Shown here in pieces: positions 1 to 6,827 of a stretch of DNA of 11,496 nucleotides. Both the position numbers and the translations under genes were made by a program. The notes under the pieces were generated by a model, which worked only from the letters and a program-made list of their open reading frames with translations, was not told the DNA's origin and made no database searches. The stretch comes from Pseudomonadota bacterium (GTDB lineage: Bacteria; Pseudomonadota; Alphaproteobacteria; Rhizobiales; Rhizobiaceae): the NCBI GenBank assembly GCA_023419535.1, contig JAEZXX010000119.1, positions 1 through 11,496 on the forward strand. The letters run 5' to 3'. The first letter of the stretch is position 1. Each line of letters starts with the position of its first letter.

Positions 1-133
1 CCATCTTGGGTCCCCCCCTCTAACGGGGGGCGGGGGCGCACGAGGGGCGCCCCGCGACGAACGGCATCTTCAGTCGCGGCGAATATCGTGGGTAAATCAC
101 ACCAAAAGGTTTGCGTAGTGCGGCGAGGTGACA

Positions 134-159
134 GTTCGCCGATCATACGGCAGGCGAAC
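134..159. promoter_or_regulatory. Inverted repeat upstream of heme monooxygenase gene, possible operator
   Basis: GTTCGCC (134-140) and GGCGAAC (153-159) form a perfect 7-bp inverted repeat with a 12-nt spacer, about 90 bases before the start of the heme-degrading monooxygenase gene. The position would suit a regulator site, but it does not match an Irr, RirA or Fur box that I recognise. An overlapping CGGCGA/TCGCCG pairing (121-126 with 136-141) is also possible, so this could simply be GC-rich leader structure. The rest of 1-245 holds no gene that I can support; 12-53 is a run of C- and G-tracts able to form short hairpins. Confidence 0.25.
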
Positions 160-245
160 GATCAAACTTTCGACAGGGCGAAGGGGTGCGATGCGTTCCG
201 ATCTATGGCAGGAACCCGTCTGCACGAAATAGGAGTAATTCACTC

Positions 246-575
246 ATGTTTATCGCGATGAACCGCTTCCGGGTGATCAAGGGGGCGGAGGCCGAGTTCG
301 AGGACATGTGGCTCAAGCGCGAGTCGCATCTCCACAAACTGCCCGGCTTCGTCGAGTTTCACATGCTCAAGGGCCCGGAGAACGAGGATCACCGGCTCTA
401 CGCGTCGCACACGGTCTGGCGCTCGAAGGAGGATTTCGAAGCCTGGACGCGCTCCGACAGCTTCCGTGCCGCGCACGCCAACGCGCGCCCCTCCAAGTCG
501 CTCTATCTCGGCGGCCCGCAGTTCGAGGGGTTCGAGGCCATCCAGACGATCTCGGCGCCCGAGCGCACCGACTGA
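246..575 (+). CDS. IsdG-type heme-degrading monooxygenase (ABM fold)
   Basis: A protein of 109 residues with the antibiotic-biosynthesis-monooxygenase (dimeric ferredoxin-like) fold. It probably opens the heme ring to release iron in the cytoplasm. Asn6, Trp67 and His77 are present with the same order and spacing as the catalytic Asn/Trp/His set known from staphylococcal IsdG. The segment around 58-77 (W-R-S-K-E-D-F-E-A-W-T then S-D-S-F-R-A-A-H) is typical of this subgroup. The ATG at 246 is chosen because AGGAG at 231-235 sits 10 bases upstream; a longer reading from 186 adds 20 residues that look non-native. The gene stands alone and converges on the symporter gene, with 27 bases between the two stops. 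No heme-uptake genes are visible in the window, so whether heme is the physiological substrate rests on the triad. Confidence 0.82.
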   Translation: MFIAMNRFRVIKGAEAEFEDMWLKRESHLHKLPGFVEFHMLKGPENEDHRLYASHTVWRSKEDFEAWTRSDSFRAAHANARPSKSLYLGGPQFEGFEAIQTISAPERTD

Positions 576-602
576 GGCGCGGTGGGAGGGCGCCGCGAGG
601 GG

Positions 603-2114
603 CTATCCCCTCGTTGCCTCCGCCGCCCATTCGGGAACGACCCCGGCCGTCACGTCGAAGACGAGGAGGATCAGCGCGTAGGCGAGCGTCGTGATGACGG
701 CGAGCACGATCAGGTTCAGGAGGAAGCCCTTCTTGGCCATCTCCTGGATCGGCACGTGCCCGGTGCCGTAGACGAGGGCGTTCGGCGGCGTGGCGACCGG
801 CAGCATGAAGGCCATGCCAGCGGCGAAGGTGGCGGGAATGGCGAGGATCAGCGGATTCTCGCCGACGCTGATCGCCAGGGCCGCGACGAGGGGCACGAAG
901 GCCGCGGCCGTCGCCGTGTTCGACATGAACTCGGTCAGGAACAGGATCACCAGAACGACCAGGAAGACGATGGCGATGAGCGGCAGGCCGGTGGCGGCAT
1001 AGCTCAGCTGGTAGCCGATCCAGCGGTCGAGCCCGGTCGACGTCACCGCCGAGGCCAACGCCAGGCCGCCGCCGAAGAGGAGAAGCACGCCCCATGGAAG
1101 CTTCTTGGCGGTCTCCCAGTCCATCAGCGCACCGTTCTCCTTGCCTCCGGCGGGAATGACGAAGAGCGCGATGGCGCATGCGATCGAGATCGTCGCGTCG
1201 GTCAGGCCGGGCAGGATCTGCGCCAGGACGCTGCGGAAGACCCAGGCGCCGGCGGTGGCGACGAACACGACGGCGACACGCTTCTCCGCGCTCGACCAGG
1301 CCCCGAGCTTGGCGACCTCCTCTGAGATCAGGGTGTGCGCCCCCTCGACCTCGGTGCGCGGCAGCTTGATGGCCAAGCGCGTGAGCAGGAGCCAGCAGAG
1401 GAACAGCATGACGATCGCGACGGGAATGCCGACGGACATCCAGCGCGCGAAGGTGATGTCGTAGCCGTAGGTCTGGCTCATCAAACCTGCGACGATGGCG
1501 TTCGGCGGAGAGCCGATGAGGGTCGTGATGCCGCCAATCGAGGCGGCGTAGGCGACGGCCAGGAGGAGGGCGAGCGAGAAGCGCTTGCCCTCCTCGCCAT
1601 CCTTGCCGAGAAGGGCCGCGACCGAGAGGGCGACCGGCAGCATCATGACGGCCGTCGCCGTGTTCGACACCCACATGCCGAGCGCCATGGTCGCGACCAT
1701 GAAGCCTCCCACGACCCGGTCCTGCCGCGAGCCGGTCCGCGCGAGGATGTTCAGGGCGACGCGCCGGTGGAGCTCGGACCTCTCCATGGCGAGCGCGAGG
1801 ACGAAGCCGCCCATGAAGAGGAAGATCACGGGGTCGCCGTAGGTGGCGGTGACCTGCCCGGCCGGCAGGATGCCGAGAAGCGGCAGCGCGACGATCGGAA
1901 CGAGGGCGGTCGCGGGAACCGGAATGGCCTCGGTGATCCACCAGGTGATCATCAGCACGCCGACGGCCACCACCGTCCACGCCTCGTCCGGCAGACCGGC
2001 GGGGGCGGGCAGAAGCAGAAACAGAAGGAAGAGACCGAAGCCGACGACGGTGGCGATGGGCTTGATGGGCTCGTCGACGGGAGGCGCGGCGGCCCCGGCG
2101 GTCGCGTCAGTCAC
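603..2114 (-). CDS. DASS-family (SLC13) sodium-coupled anion/dicarboxylate symporter
   Basis: A 503-residue inner-membrane transporter of the divalent anion:Na+ symporter family, which takes up dicarboxylates, citrate, sulfate or related anions with sodium. The two family repeats are visible. Each has an SNT motif (residues 150-152 and 398-400, both followed by A-T-A) and a later P-P-N motif (S-P-P-N 202-205; T-P-P-N 442-445), which together form the sodium and carboxylate sites. Hydrophobic segments are spread along the whole length, starting near residue 20. The start is GTG at 2114, because GGGAGGA lies 6 bases upstream on this strand (2121-2127). Length is normal for bacterial members. 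It is not in an operon with its neighbours: a terminator separates it from the L,D-transpeptidase gene upstream. Substrate cannot be read from the sequence. A dicarboxylate is most likely; a C3 sulfonate used by the nearby sulfolactate genes is only a possibility. Confidence 0.9.
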   Translation of the reverse strand: MTDATAGAAAPPVDEPIKPIATVVGFGLFLLFLLLPAPAGLPDEAWTVVAVGVLMITWWITEAIPVPATALVPIVALPLLGILPAGQVTATYGDPVIFLFMGGFVLALAMERSELHRRVALNILARTGSRQDRVVGGFMVATMALGMWVSNTATAVMMLPVALSVAALLGKDGEEGKRFSLALLLAVAYAASIGGITTLIGSPPNAIVAGLMSQTYGYDITFARWMSVGIPVAIVMLFLCWLLLTRLAIKLPRTEVEGAHTLISEEVAKLGAWSSAEKRVAVVFVATAGAWVFRSVLAQILPGLTDATISIACAIALFVIPAGGKENGALMDWETAKKLPWGVLLLFGGGLALASAVTSTGLDRWIGYQLSYAATGLPLIAIVFLVVLVILFLTEFMSNTATAAAFVPLVAALAISVGENPLILAIPATFAAGMAFMLPVATPPNALVYGTGHVPIQEMAKKGFLLNLIVLAVITTLAYALILLVFDVTAGVVPEWAAEATRG

Positions 2115-2302
2115 GATCGTTCCTCCCTCGAACGGCGAGGCGTCTGCCTCCCAGCCAAGATGTCGCGGTCGCGGCAAAGGGAAATGTGGTCGGGCATCAT
2201 TTTCCGATTGAAGGCGCACACGCTTGGCGGGCGCGGACGGATCGACTTCGGCTTCGGTCCGGTTCCGGACGCATCGGGGCGTGAGTCGGCCCTCTCGAAA
2301 CG

Positions 2303-2337
2303 AAAAAGGCGGGACGCTTCCCCCGAAGCGTCCCGCC
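2303..2337 (-). terminator. Strong intrinsic terminator of the L,D-transpeptidase gene
   Basis: On the - strand, a perfect 13-bp stem (2308-2320 paired with 2325-2337, GGCGGGACGCTTC on the + strand) with a 4-base loop is followed directly by five T residues (2307-2303). It lies 31 bases past the transpeptidase stop codon. This is a textbook rho-independent terminator and separates that gene from the symporter gene downstream. The remaining bases up to 2115 show nothing further that I can name except the symporter leader. Confidence 0.93.
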
Positions 2338-2368
2338 GGGCGGTCCCCCGCCGTGTGTTCGAAGGTGT

Positions 2369-3115
2369 TTAGGCGACGCGCTTCATGGCCAGCGTCTCGC
2401 CGGGATTGAGCACGACGACGCGCGCGTTCAGCGGCACGCGCTCGTAGAGGTCGATCACGTCCTGGTTGATCAGCCGGATGCAGCCCGACGACACCGACTT
2501 GCCGATCGACCACCATTCCGGCGTGCCGTGCAGGCGGTAGAGCGTGTCCTTGTTGCCCTGCCAGAGATAGAGCGCGCGGCTGCCGAGCGGGTTCATGAGG
2601 CCGGCGTCCATGCCCACCTCGTTGCCGTAGGGTGCGAGTTCGGGGCGGCGCTGGATCATCTCGGCCGGCGGGAACCAGCGCGGCCAGTGCTGCTTGTCGC
2701 GCACATAGGCCTCGCCCGACCATTCGAAGCCGGCCTTGCCGATTCCGATGCCGTAGCGCATCGCGGTGCCGTTGGCCTCGATCACGTAGAGGAAGTGGTT
2801 GCCGGTATCGACGACGACCGTTCCGGCCGGGAAGCCCTGGTCGTTGTAGGCGACGCGCTGGCGCAGGAAGCGCGGATCGATTCGCTCGGTCGGGATCGCC
2901 GGAAGCTGGAAGGCGGCATCCGTCACCGCGGCGTAGGCCGACAGCTGCACCGCTCCGAGCGGCCCGCCGCCGAGCGTGTTCACCGGGTCGGCCGCGAAGC
3001 TCGTCACGCCCGGAACGCTGGCCAGATTGGCCTGTTCGCGCGTCTGCGCCGTGCAGCCCGCCAAGGCGACGGAGGCGAGAAGGGCGAGGAGCAGGGGAGA
3101 CGAGGATGCGGTCAT
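2369..3115 (-). CDS. L,D-transpeptidase (YkuD domain) lipoprotein
   Basis: A 248-residue cell-wall enzyme that would form 3-3 peptidoglycan cross-links or attach proteins to peptidoglycan, using a catalytic cysteine. Residues 1-20 are a lipoprotein signal peptide ending in the lipobox L-A-G-C with Cys21 as lipidation site, so the protein is probably anchored in the periplasm. The YkuD domain covers about residues 97-236. Its signature runs from His196-Gly-Thr to S-S-G-C-I-R, with Cys212 the nucleophile and Arg214 conserved. The usual S-H-G-C is S-S-G-C here, a common variant. The ATG at 3115 is supported by the complete signal peptide, although the Shine-Dalgarno sequence is weak. It is divergent from a CueR-type regulator, with 214 bases between the two starts, and is followed by a strong terminator, so it is a single-gene transcript. 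Confidence 0.93.
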   Translation of the reverse strand: MTASSSPLLLALLASVALAGCTAQTREQANLASVPGVTSFAADPVNTLGGGPLGAVQLSAYAAVTDAAFQLPAIPTERIDPRFLRQRVAYNDQGFPAGTVVVDTGNHFLYVIEANGTAMRYGIGIGKAGFEWSGEAYVRDKQHWPRWFPPAEMIQRRPELAPYGNEVGMDAGLMNPLGSRALYLWQGNKDTLYRLHGTPEWWSIGKSVSSGCIRLINQDVIDLYERVPLNARVVVLNPGETLAMKRVA

Positions 3116-3169
3116 ATCAGGGTCCGGCAGGCTGCTGACGAAAGCGCCGGCCGGCAGCGTCGGCCCCGC

Positions 3170-3205
3170 TGCACCCTGTCTAAGTCCGCGCTCGTTCAGG
3201 GTGCA
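3170..3205. repeat. 9-bp inverted repeat with 18-nt spacer in divergent intergenic region
   Basis: TGCACCCTG (3170-3178) and CAGGGTGCA (3197-3205) are exact reverse complements. The pair sits just beside the CueR-box-like dyad, on the transpeptidase side. It could be a second regulator site, or a hairpin around the start of the transpeptidase leader. No run of T follows on either strand, so it is unlikely to be a terminator. Confidence 0.4.
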
Positions 3206-3212
3206 ACGGTAG

Positions 3213-3232
3213 ACCTTCTAGTGGATGAGGGT
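3213..3232. promoter_or_regulatory. CueR/HmrR-box-like dyad between transpeptidase and MerR regulator
   Basis: ACCTTC (3213-3218) and GAGGGT (3227-3232) form a near-palindrome, 5 of 6 pairs matching, over 20 bases. It resembles the ACCTTCC-N7-GGAAGGT operator of Cu(I)-sensing MerR proteins, which sits in an over-long promoter spacer. Read on the - strand, the arm AGAAGGT is followed by CTACCGT, similar to the -10 side of the E. coli copA promoter, so the site may point toward the transpeptidase gene. It is one base shorter than the classical 21-bp box, which lowers confidence. A separate TTGACG at 3263-3268 could be a -35 element for the regulator gene itself, but its -10 partner is poor. Confidence 0.4.
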
Positions 3233-3329
3233 TGAGGGAAGCTTGTGTCGGCAGGACCACAGTTGACGTCCGTGTGACGCGCGACATCTCGTTGCCAGGA
3301 CGCGACAATCCGGCGATCGAGGTCTTCCG

Positions 3330-3743
3330 ATGAACATTGGTGAAGCGTCGCGGCGCTCGGGCCTCCCGGCCAAGACCATCCGCTATTACGAGGAGGTGGG
3401 GCTCGTGCGACCGGCGCGCGCGTCGAACGGCTATCGCGACTACGCCGAGCGCGACGTGCATCTCCTGCGCTTCCTCCAGCGCTCGCGCTCGCTCGGCTTC
3501 TCGATCGAGGAGGCGCGCAAGCTCCTGTCGCTCTACAGCGACGATCTGCGCCATTCGGAGGACGTGCGGCGCATGGCCAGCCGCCGCATCGCGGAGATCG
3601 ACCGGAAGGTTGAAGAGCTCCATTCGCTGCGTCGCGCGCTCGCCGTCCTCGTGGAGCGCTGCGCCGGCGGAGACGGGCCGGACTGCCCGATCCTCGACGA
3701 GATCGCCGGCGATGAGCCGCGCATGGCGGTCCCCGCGCACTGA
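3330..3743 (+). CDS. cueR: CueR/HmrR-type Cu(I)-responsive MerR-family transcriptional regulator
   Basis: A 137-residue activator of the MerR family. The N-terminal winged helix-turn-helix (about 1-70) starts M-N-I-G-E-A and includes I-R-Y-Y-E-E and N-G-Y-R-D-Y. A long dimerisation helix follows (about 76-110), then the metal-binding loop C111-A-G-G-D-G-P-D-C119-P-I-L. The two cysteines are 8 residues apart, as are Cys112 and Cys120 of E. coli CueR. Ser76 occupies the place of CueR Ser77, which marks the monovalent Cu/Ag/Au sensors rather than the zinc/lead/mercury group. The His/Cys-rich tail of the E. coli protein is missing. GAGG at 3319-3322 supports the ATG at 3330. No copper ATPase, chaperone or oxidase gene is next to it; its only divergent neighbour is the L,D-transpeptidase gene. 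Confidence 0.9.
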   Translation: MNIGEASRRSGLPAKTIRYYEEVGLVRPARASNGYRDYAERDVHLLRFLQRSRSLGFSIEEARKLLSLYSDDLRHSEDVRRMASRRIAEIDRKVEELHSLRRALAVLVERCAGGDGPDCPILDEIAGDEPRMAVPAH

Positions 3744-3749
3744 TCGCAT

Positions 3750-3776
3750 GTGCGGCCGCGAAGGGGGCGGCCGCAC
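3750..3776. terminator. GC-rich hairpin between convergent genes, probable bidirectional terminator
   Basis: GTGCGGCCGC (3750-3759) pairs perfectly with GCGGCCGCAC (3767-3776) around a 7-base loop. It fills the 45-base gap between the convergent ends of the MerR regulator gene and the binding-protein gene. No T-tract follows on either side, so termination may be weak or may depend on Rho. Confidence 0.5.
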
Positions 3777-3788
3777 CCGCGCGCACCC

Positions 3789-4775
3789 TCAGTCCGCGTA
3801 GACGCCGGCGCGCTCGATGATCGGCCCCCAGAGGGCGATCTGCGAGGACAGACGGTCCGCGAGCGCCTCGGGCGTCACGTCCTCCTCTGCCACCGCCGTC
3901 GTGCTGATCGCGGCCAGCCGGTCGAGCACGGCGGGATCGGCGAGCGCCGTCGCCAGCGCGCTCCGCAGCGTCTCCACGACCGCCGGATCCATTCCGGCCG
4001 GTCCCCAGAGCCCGTGCCAGACGCTGATCTCGATCCCCTCGAGGCCGGCCTCGGCCGTCGTCGGGAGATCGGGCAGACCCGGAACGCGCGTCGGCGAGGT
4101 GACGGCGTAGCCCTTCACGTCGCCCGACAGGATCTGTGCGGCGTTGTTGGTCGTCTGGTCGCACATGAGATCGACCTGCCCGCCGAGGATGTCGGTCAGG
4201 GCCGGCCCGGTTCCCTGGTAGGGGACCGTCGTCATCGCGGCGCCCGTCGCCTCCTGGATCAGCATTCCGCACAGATGCGCGGCCGCGCCGATGCCGCCAT
4301 GGGCGTAGGTCAGGTCCTCCCCCTGCGTCCGGATCTCGTCCAGGAGCCCCGCCACGTCGTCCGCCGGGAAGTCCGGCCGGGCGATGATCGCCATCGCGGC
4401 GTCGGTGGCCAGGCCGACCGGCGTGAAGTCTGCGACCGGATCGAACGGGAGGTCCCGGTAGATCGCCGGGGCGATCGACAGCGAGATGTGGCCGAGGAGC
4501 AGCGTGTGGCCGTCCGCGGGCGAGGCCGCGACGCGCCCGGCGCCCACCGTTCCGCCGGCGCCGCCGACGTTCTCCACCAGCACCTGCTGGCCGAGCTCGC
4601 CGCTCATCGACTGTGCGAGGACCCGGGCGATCGTGTCCGAGGGGCCGCCCGCGGAGAAGGGGACGACGAGGACGATCGGCTGCGTCGGATAGGCGCTCTG
4701 CGCGAGCGAGCCGGGCGCGGCGGCCAGGATCGCGGCCGCGCAGGCCGCGGCGAGTCTCATGGTCTTGGACTGCAT
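3789..4775 (-). CDS. TctC/Bug-family periplasmic substrate-binding protein (tripartite tricarboxylate transporter type), possible sulfolactate binder
   Basis: A 328-residue solute-binding protein of the TTT (TctABC) transporter family. A Sec signal peptide covers about residues 1-25 (basic start, Ala-rich core, likely cut at S-L-A/Q). The mature part starts with the family segment Y-P-T-Q-P-I and has V-P-F-S-A-G-G-P-S-D (38-47), the G-G-A-G-G loop (71-75) and P-Y-Q-G-T-G-P-A (185-192), all usual ligand-contact regions. The ATG at 4775 has GGGGAGGA upstream (4781-4788); Met6 is a weaker alternative. The gene is second in a - strand operon behind the exporter gene (75-base gap). Known sulfolactate clusters such as slcHFG of Chromohalobacter salexigens use a TTT-type system, so sulfolactate is a reasonable ligand. 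The TctA- and TctB-like membrane subunits are absent here, and the ligand assignment is inferred from context only. Confidence 0.88.
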   Translation of the reverse strand: MQSKTMRLAAACAAAILAAAPGSLAQSAYPTQPIVLVVPFSAGGPSDTIARVLAQSMSGELGQQVLVENVGGAGGTVGAGRVAASPADGHTLLLGHISLSIAPAIYRDLPFDPVADFTPVGLATDAAMAIIARPDFPADDVAGLLDEIRTQGEDLTYAHGGIGAAAHLCGMLIQEATGAAMTTVPYQGTGPALTDILGGQVDLMCDQTTNNAAQILSGDVKGYAVTSPTRVPGLPDLPTTAEAGLEGIEISVWHGLWGPAGMDPAVVETLRSALATALADPAVLDRLAAISTTAVAEEDVTPEALADRLSSQIALWGPIIERAGVYAD

Positions 4776-4831
4776 GCACGTTCCTCCCCGTATGGCCCGT
4801 GCCCGAACTGACGTCGGGCTTGCCGGGCAAT

Positions 4832-4848
4832 GCCGCCGTCGCGGCGGC
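4832..4848 (-). other. Short stem-loop just after the exporter stop codon
   Basis: GCCGCCG (4832-4838) pairs with CGGCGGC (4842-4848) around a 3-base loop, only two bases past the stop codon of the exporter gene on the - strand. Without a T-tract it is more likely an mRNA-stabilising or partially attenuating hairpin between the two genes of the operon than a full terminator. A 6-bp hairpin GCCCGA/TCGGGC (4801-4806, 4814-4819) lies further on in the same gap. Confidence 0.35.
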
Positions 4849-4850
4849 GT

Positions 4851-5870
4851 TCAGGCGAGCATCAGGATGACGACCGCCAGGAATGCGATCCAGGCCGTCT
4901 CGGCGACGACGAGGAAGAGGGCCTTGGGGCCGATCGTCGCCACCTGGCCGAGCATGGTCTTCATGCCCAGCGCCGCGATGGCCGAGACGAGCGCCCAACG
5001 CGAGAGGTCGGACAGGAAGACCGCGAGCGCGGGCGGCACGAGCCCGGCGCTGTTGGCGACGACCAGGAGCACGAAGGCGACGAGGAAGGACGGCAGGCCG
5101 ATGCGACCCTTGCCGCTGCCGCGCGCCAGGACGAAGGAGATCGCGAGGACCACCGGCACAAGCATGGCCACGCGCAGGAGCTTGGTCAGCGTCGCGGCGT
5201 CGCCGGACTGCGCGGAGATGCTGTAGCCGGCACCCACGACCTGTGCGACGTCGTGGATGGTCGCGCCGAGGAAGATGCCGGCCTCGATGTCGGTGAAGGC
5301 GCTCTGCTGCAGCAGAACCGGGTAGGCGACCATCGCGACGGTCGAGAGCGTCGTCACCGCGACGACGGTGAAGATCGTGTCCGTCTCCCCGTCTCCTTCG
5401 CGCCGGGGCAGGACCGAGGCGATGGCGAGCGCGGCCGACGCGCCGCAGATGCCGACCGCCCCCCCGGTCAGAAGCCCGAAATGGCGGTCGAACTTCAGCA
5501 GGCGTGCCAGCAGGATGCCGAACGCGATCGTGGTCGCCACGCCCACCACCGCGAGGATGATCGGCGAGGGGCCGAGTTCCATCGCGTCCCCCACCGTGAT
5601 GCGCACGCCCAGAAGCGCGACGCCGAGCCGCAGGACCGAGCGGGCGGTGAACTCGATGCCCGGCTTGGCCGGCCCGTCGGCGGACATGAAGTTGAAGGCG
5701 ATGCCGAGAAGCAGCGCGAACAGGATGACCGGACCGCCGTAGTGGTCGGACAGGAAGGTCGCCGCGAGCCCGATCACCACGGCGAGAAGCAGGCCGGGAA
5801 GGAGCTGGCGCGCGCCTTCGATCCGTGTGCGCAGACCGGCGGCCGTCGGGTGGGAGGGATGCTCTGGCAT
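4851..5870 (-). CDS. suyZ: YeiH/UPF0324-family putative sulfate/sulfite exporter, SuyZ-like
   Basis: A 339-residue integral membrane protein of the putative sulfate exporter (PSE) family. Hydrophobic helices begin near residue 22 and run to the C terminus. The family hallmarks G-G-A-V-G-I-C-G-A-S-A-A (136-147) and G-A-T-I-H-D-V-A-Q-V-V-G-A-G (202-215) are intact, and length is normal. In Paracoccus pantotrophus a member of this family was named SuyZ and proposed to export sulfate produced by 3-sulfolactate sulfo-lyase. Here the gene is divergent from a GntR regulator that leads into suyAB, which supports the same job: removing sulfite, or sulfate formed from it. The ATG at 5870 has no clear Shine-Dalgarno sequence, so the exact start is less certain. 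It is the first gene of a two-gene operon with the binding protein, and its promoter region carries a half-site of the palindrome found before suyA. Confidence 0.87.
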   Translation of the reverse strand: MPEHPSHPTAAGLRTRIEGARQLLPGLLLAVVIGLAATFLSDHYGGPVILFALLLGIAFNFMSADGPAKPGIEFTARSVLRLGVALLGVRITVGDAMELGPSPIILAVVGVATTIAFGILLARLLKFDRHFGLLTGGAVGICGASAALAIASVLPRREGDGETDTIFTVVAVTTLSTVAMVAYPVLLQQSAFTDIEAGIFLGATIHDVAQVVGAGYSISAQSGDAATLTKLLRVAMLVPVVLAISFVLARGSGKGRIGLPSFLVAFVLLVVANSAGLVPPALAVFLSDLSRWALVSAIAALGMKTMLGQVATIGPKALFLVVAETAWIAFLAVVILMLA

Positions 5871-5950
5871 CGACGTTCGGGTCCGTTCGGCACCGCGGGT
5901 CGTTGGGACCGGACAGGCTAGACACAGCCTCGCCCCGCTGTCGAGAGGGT

Positions 5951-5967
5951 GCTATAAGATATAAGAC
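5951..5967. promoter_or_regulatory. Imperfect GntR operator over the probable exporter-operon promoter
   Basis: The stretch holds TATAAGA twice in tandem (5953-5959, 5960-5966) followed by C. The second copy gives TATAAGAC, identical to the right half of the palindrome at 6817-6832; aligned over 14 bases the two sites agree at 10. Read on the - strand, TATAGC (5956-5951) could be a -10 element, with a weak GTGCCC -35 (5979-5974) at a 17-base spacing, so a bound regulator would block the exporter/binding-protein operon. The remaining 5871-6032 region separates the divergent starts and shows no gene. Confidence 0.5.
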
Positions 5968-6032
5968 TTGACCGGGCACCCGCCGTTGTCCCGGCGAACG
6001 ATCGAGGGTGTTGGACGTCACGGGAGGTGCAG

Positions 6033-6779
6033 ATGGAAGATCGCCGGTCCCACCCCACGCCGACCGAGGCCGGATTGGGCTTCCGCCCGCTCTACCGCCA
6101 GGTCCGCGACATGCTGATCCGGCGCCTCGTCGACGGCGTCTGGGCGCCGGGCGACCTTCTTCCGAGCGAGATGCAGCTGGCGGCCGAACTGCGCGTCAGC
6201 CAGGGCACGGTGCGAAAGGCGCTCGACGCCATGGCGGCGGAGAATCTCGTCGTGCGCCAACAGGGGCGGGGCACCTTCGTCTCCCGCCACGACGACGAGC
6301 GCATCATGTTCCAGTTCTTCAAGATCGTCCCGGACGAGGGCGAACGGGCCTTCCCGCAGAGCCGCATCCTGTCGGTCGCCCGGTCCGAGGCGACCGGCGA
6401 GGAAGCGGCGGCGCTGCGGACCGGGCCGGGCGGGGCGGTCGTCAGGATGCGCCGCCTGCGCTCGATCGCGGGACGCACCGCGATCGCGGAAACCATCGCG
6501 GTTCCCGCGACGCTGTTTCCCGAGATCGAGCTCATGGAGCTGCCGAACAATCTCTACGGCCTCTATACGCTGCATTTCGGGATCACGATCTCGCGTTCGG
6601 AGGAGCGTCTGAAGGCCGTTGCGGCCACGGTCCAGGAGGCCGACCTGATGGGTCTCGAGCCCGGCGCGCCGGTGCTTGCGATCACCCGGATCGCCTTCTC
6701 GCTCGACCGCACGCCCGTGGAGTGGCGCCGCAGCCTCTGCTCGACCGAGTACGTCCATTACCGCTCGGAGCTGCGCTGA
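6033..6779 (+). CDS. GntR-family regulator with UTRA ligand domain, probable local repressor of the sulfolactate genes
   Basis: A 248-residue HutC-type GntR regulator. The winged helix-turn-helix covers about residues 19-85, with the typical L-P-S-E-M-Q-L-A-A-E-L (43-53), S-Q-G-T-V-R-K-A-L (56-64) and Q-Q-G-R-G-T-F-V (76-83). The UTRA effector domain follows, about 105-245. Proteins of this class usually repress and release DNA when a pathway metabolite binds; sulfolactate, sulfopyruvate or a breakdown product would fit, but this is inference. The ATG at 6033 is preferred over GTG at 6027 because GGGAGG (6022-6027) is then spaced 5 bases away. It lies between the divergent exporter operon and suyAB, and each flank carries a related TATAAGAC-type site. 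The gene reads in the same direction as suyAB, but a separate promoter precedes suyA. Confidence 0.92.
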   Translation: MEDRRSHPTPTEAGLGFRPLYRQVRDMLIRRLVDGVWAPGDLLPSEMQLAAELRVSQGTVRKALDAMAAENLVVRQQGRGTFVSRHDDERIMFQFFKIVPDEGERAFPQSRILSVARSEATGEEAAALRTGPGGAVVRMRRLRSIAGRTAIAETIAVPATLFPEIELMELPNNLYGLYTLHFGITISRSEERLKAVAATVQEADLMGLEPGAPVLAITRIAFSLDRTPVEWRRSLCSTEYVHYRSELR

Positions 6780-6796
6780 CACGCAGCCCGCGTCGC

Positions 6797-6827
6797 TTGA
6801 CGCCTTTCAGGTGAGCTGTCTTATATA
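6797..6827 (+). promoter_or_regulatory. Probable promoter of the suyAB-slcC-comC operon
   Basis: TTGACG (6797-6802) is a good -35 element. TATATA (6822-6827) lies 19 bases on and TTATAT (6821-6826) 18 bases on; either could be the -10 element. AT-rich sequence is rare in this window, so the element stands out. The -10 sits inside the palindrome at 6817-6832. Transcription from here would start a few bases past 6830, leaving a short leader before the suyA ribosome-binding site. Confidence 0.6.

Noticed and set aside
12..53. C/G-tract hairpins at the left edge as a terminator
   Set aside because: Short GC stems without a T-tract and without a visible upstream gene; not enough to call.
5968..5973. 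TTGACC on the + strand as the -35 element of the GntR gene
   Set aside because: No acceptable -10 sequence is found 16-19 bases downstream, so the promoter is not supported, although a weak one is possible.
3196..6021. Very long open frame on the - strand (941 codons) across the MerR, binding-protein and exporter genes
   Set aside because: It is Arg/Gly/Ala-rich low-complexity translation in a shadow frame, with no recognisable domain, and lies over three clear genes. High GC content makes stop codons rare.
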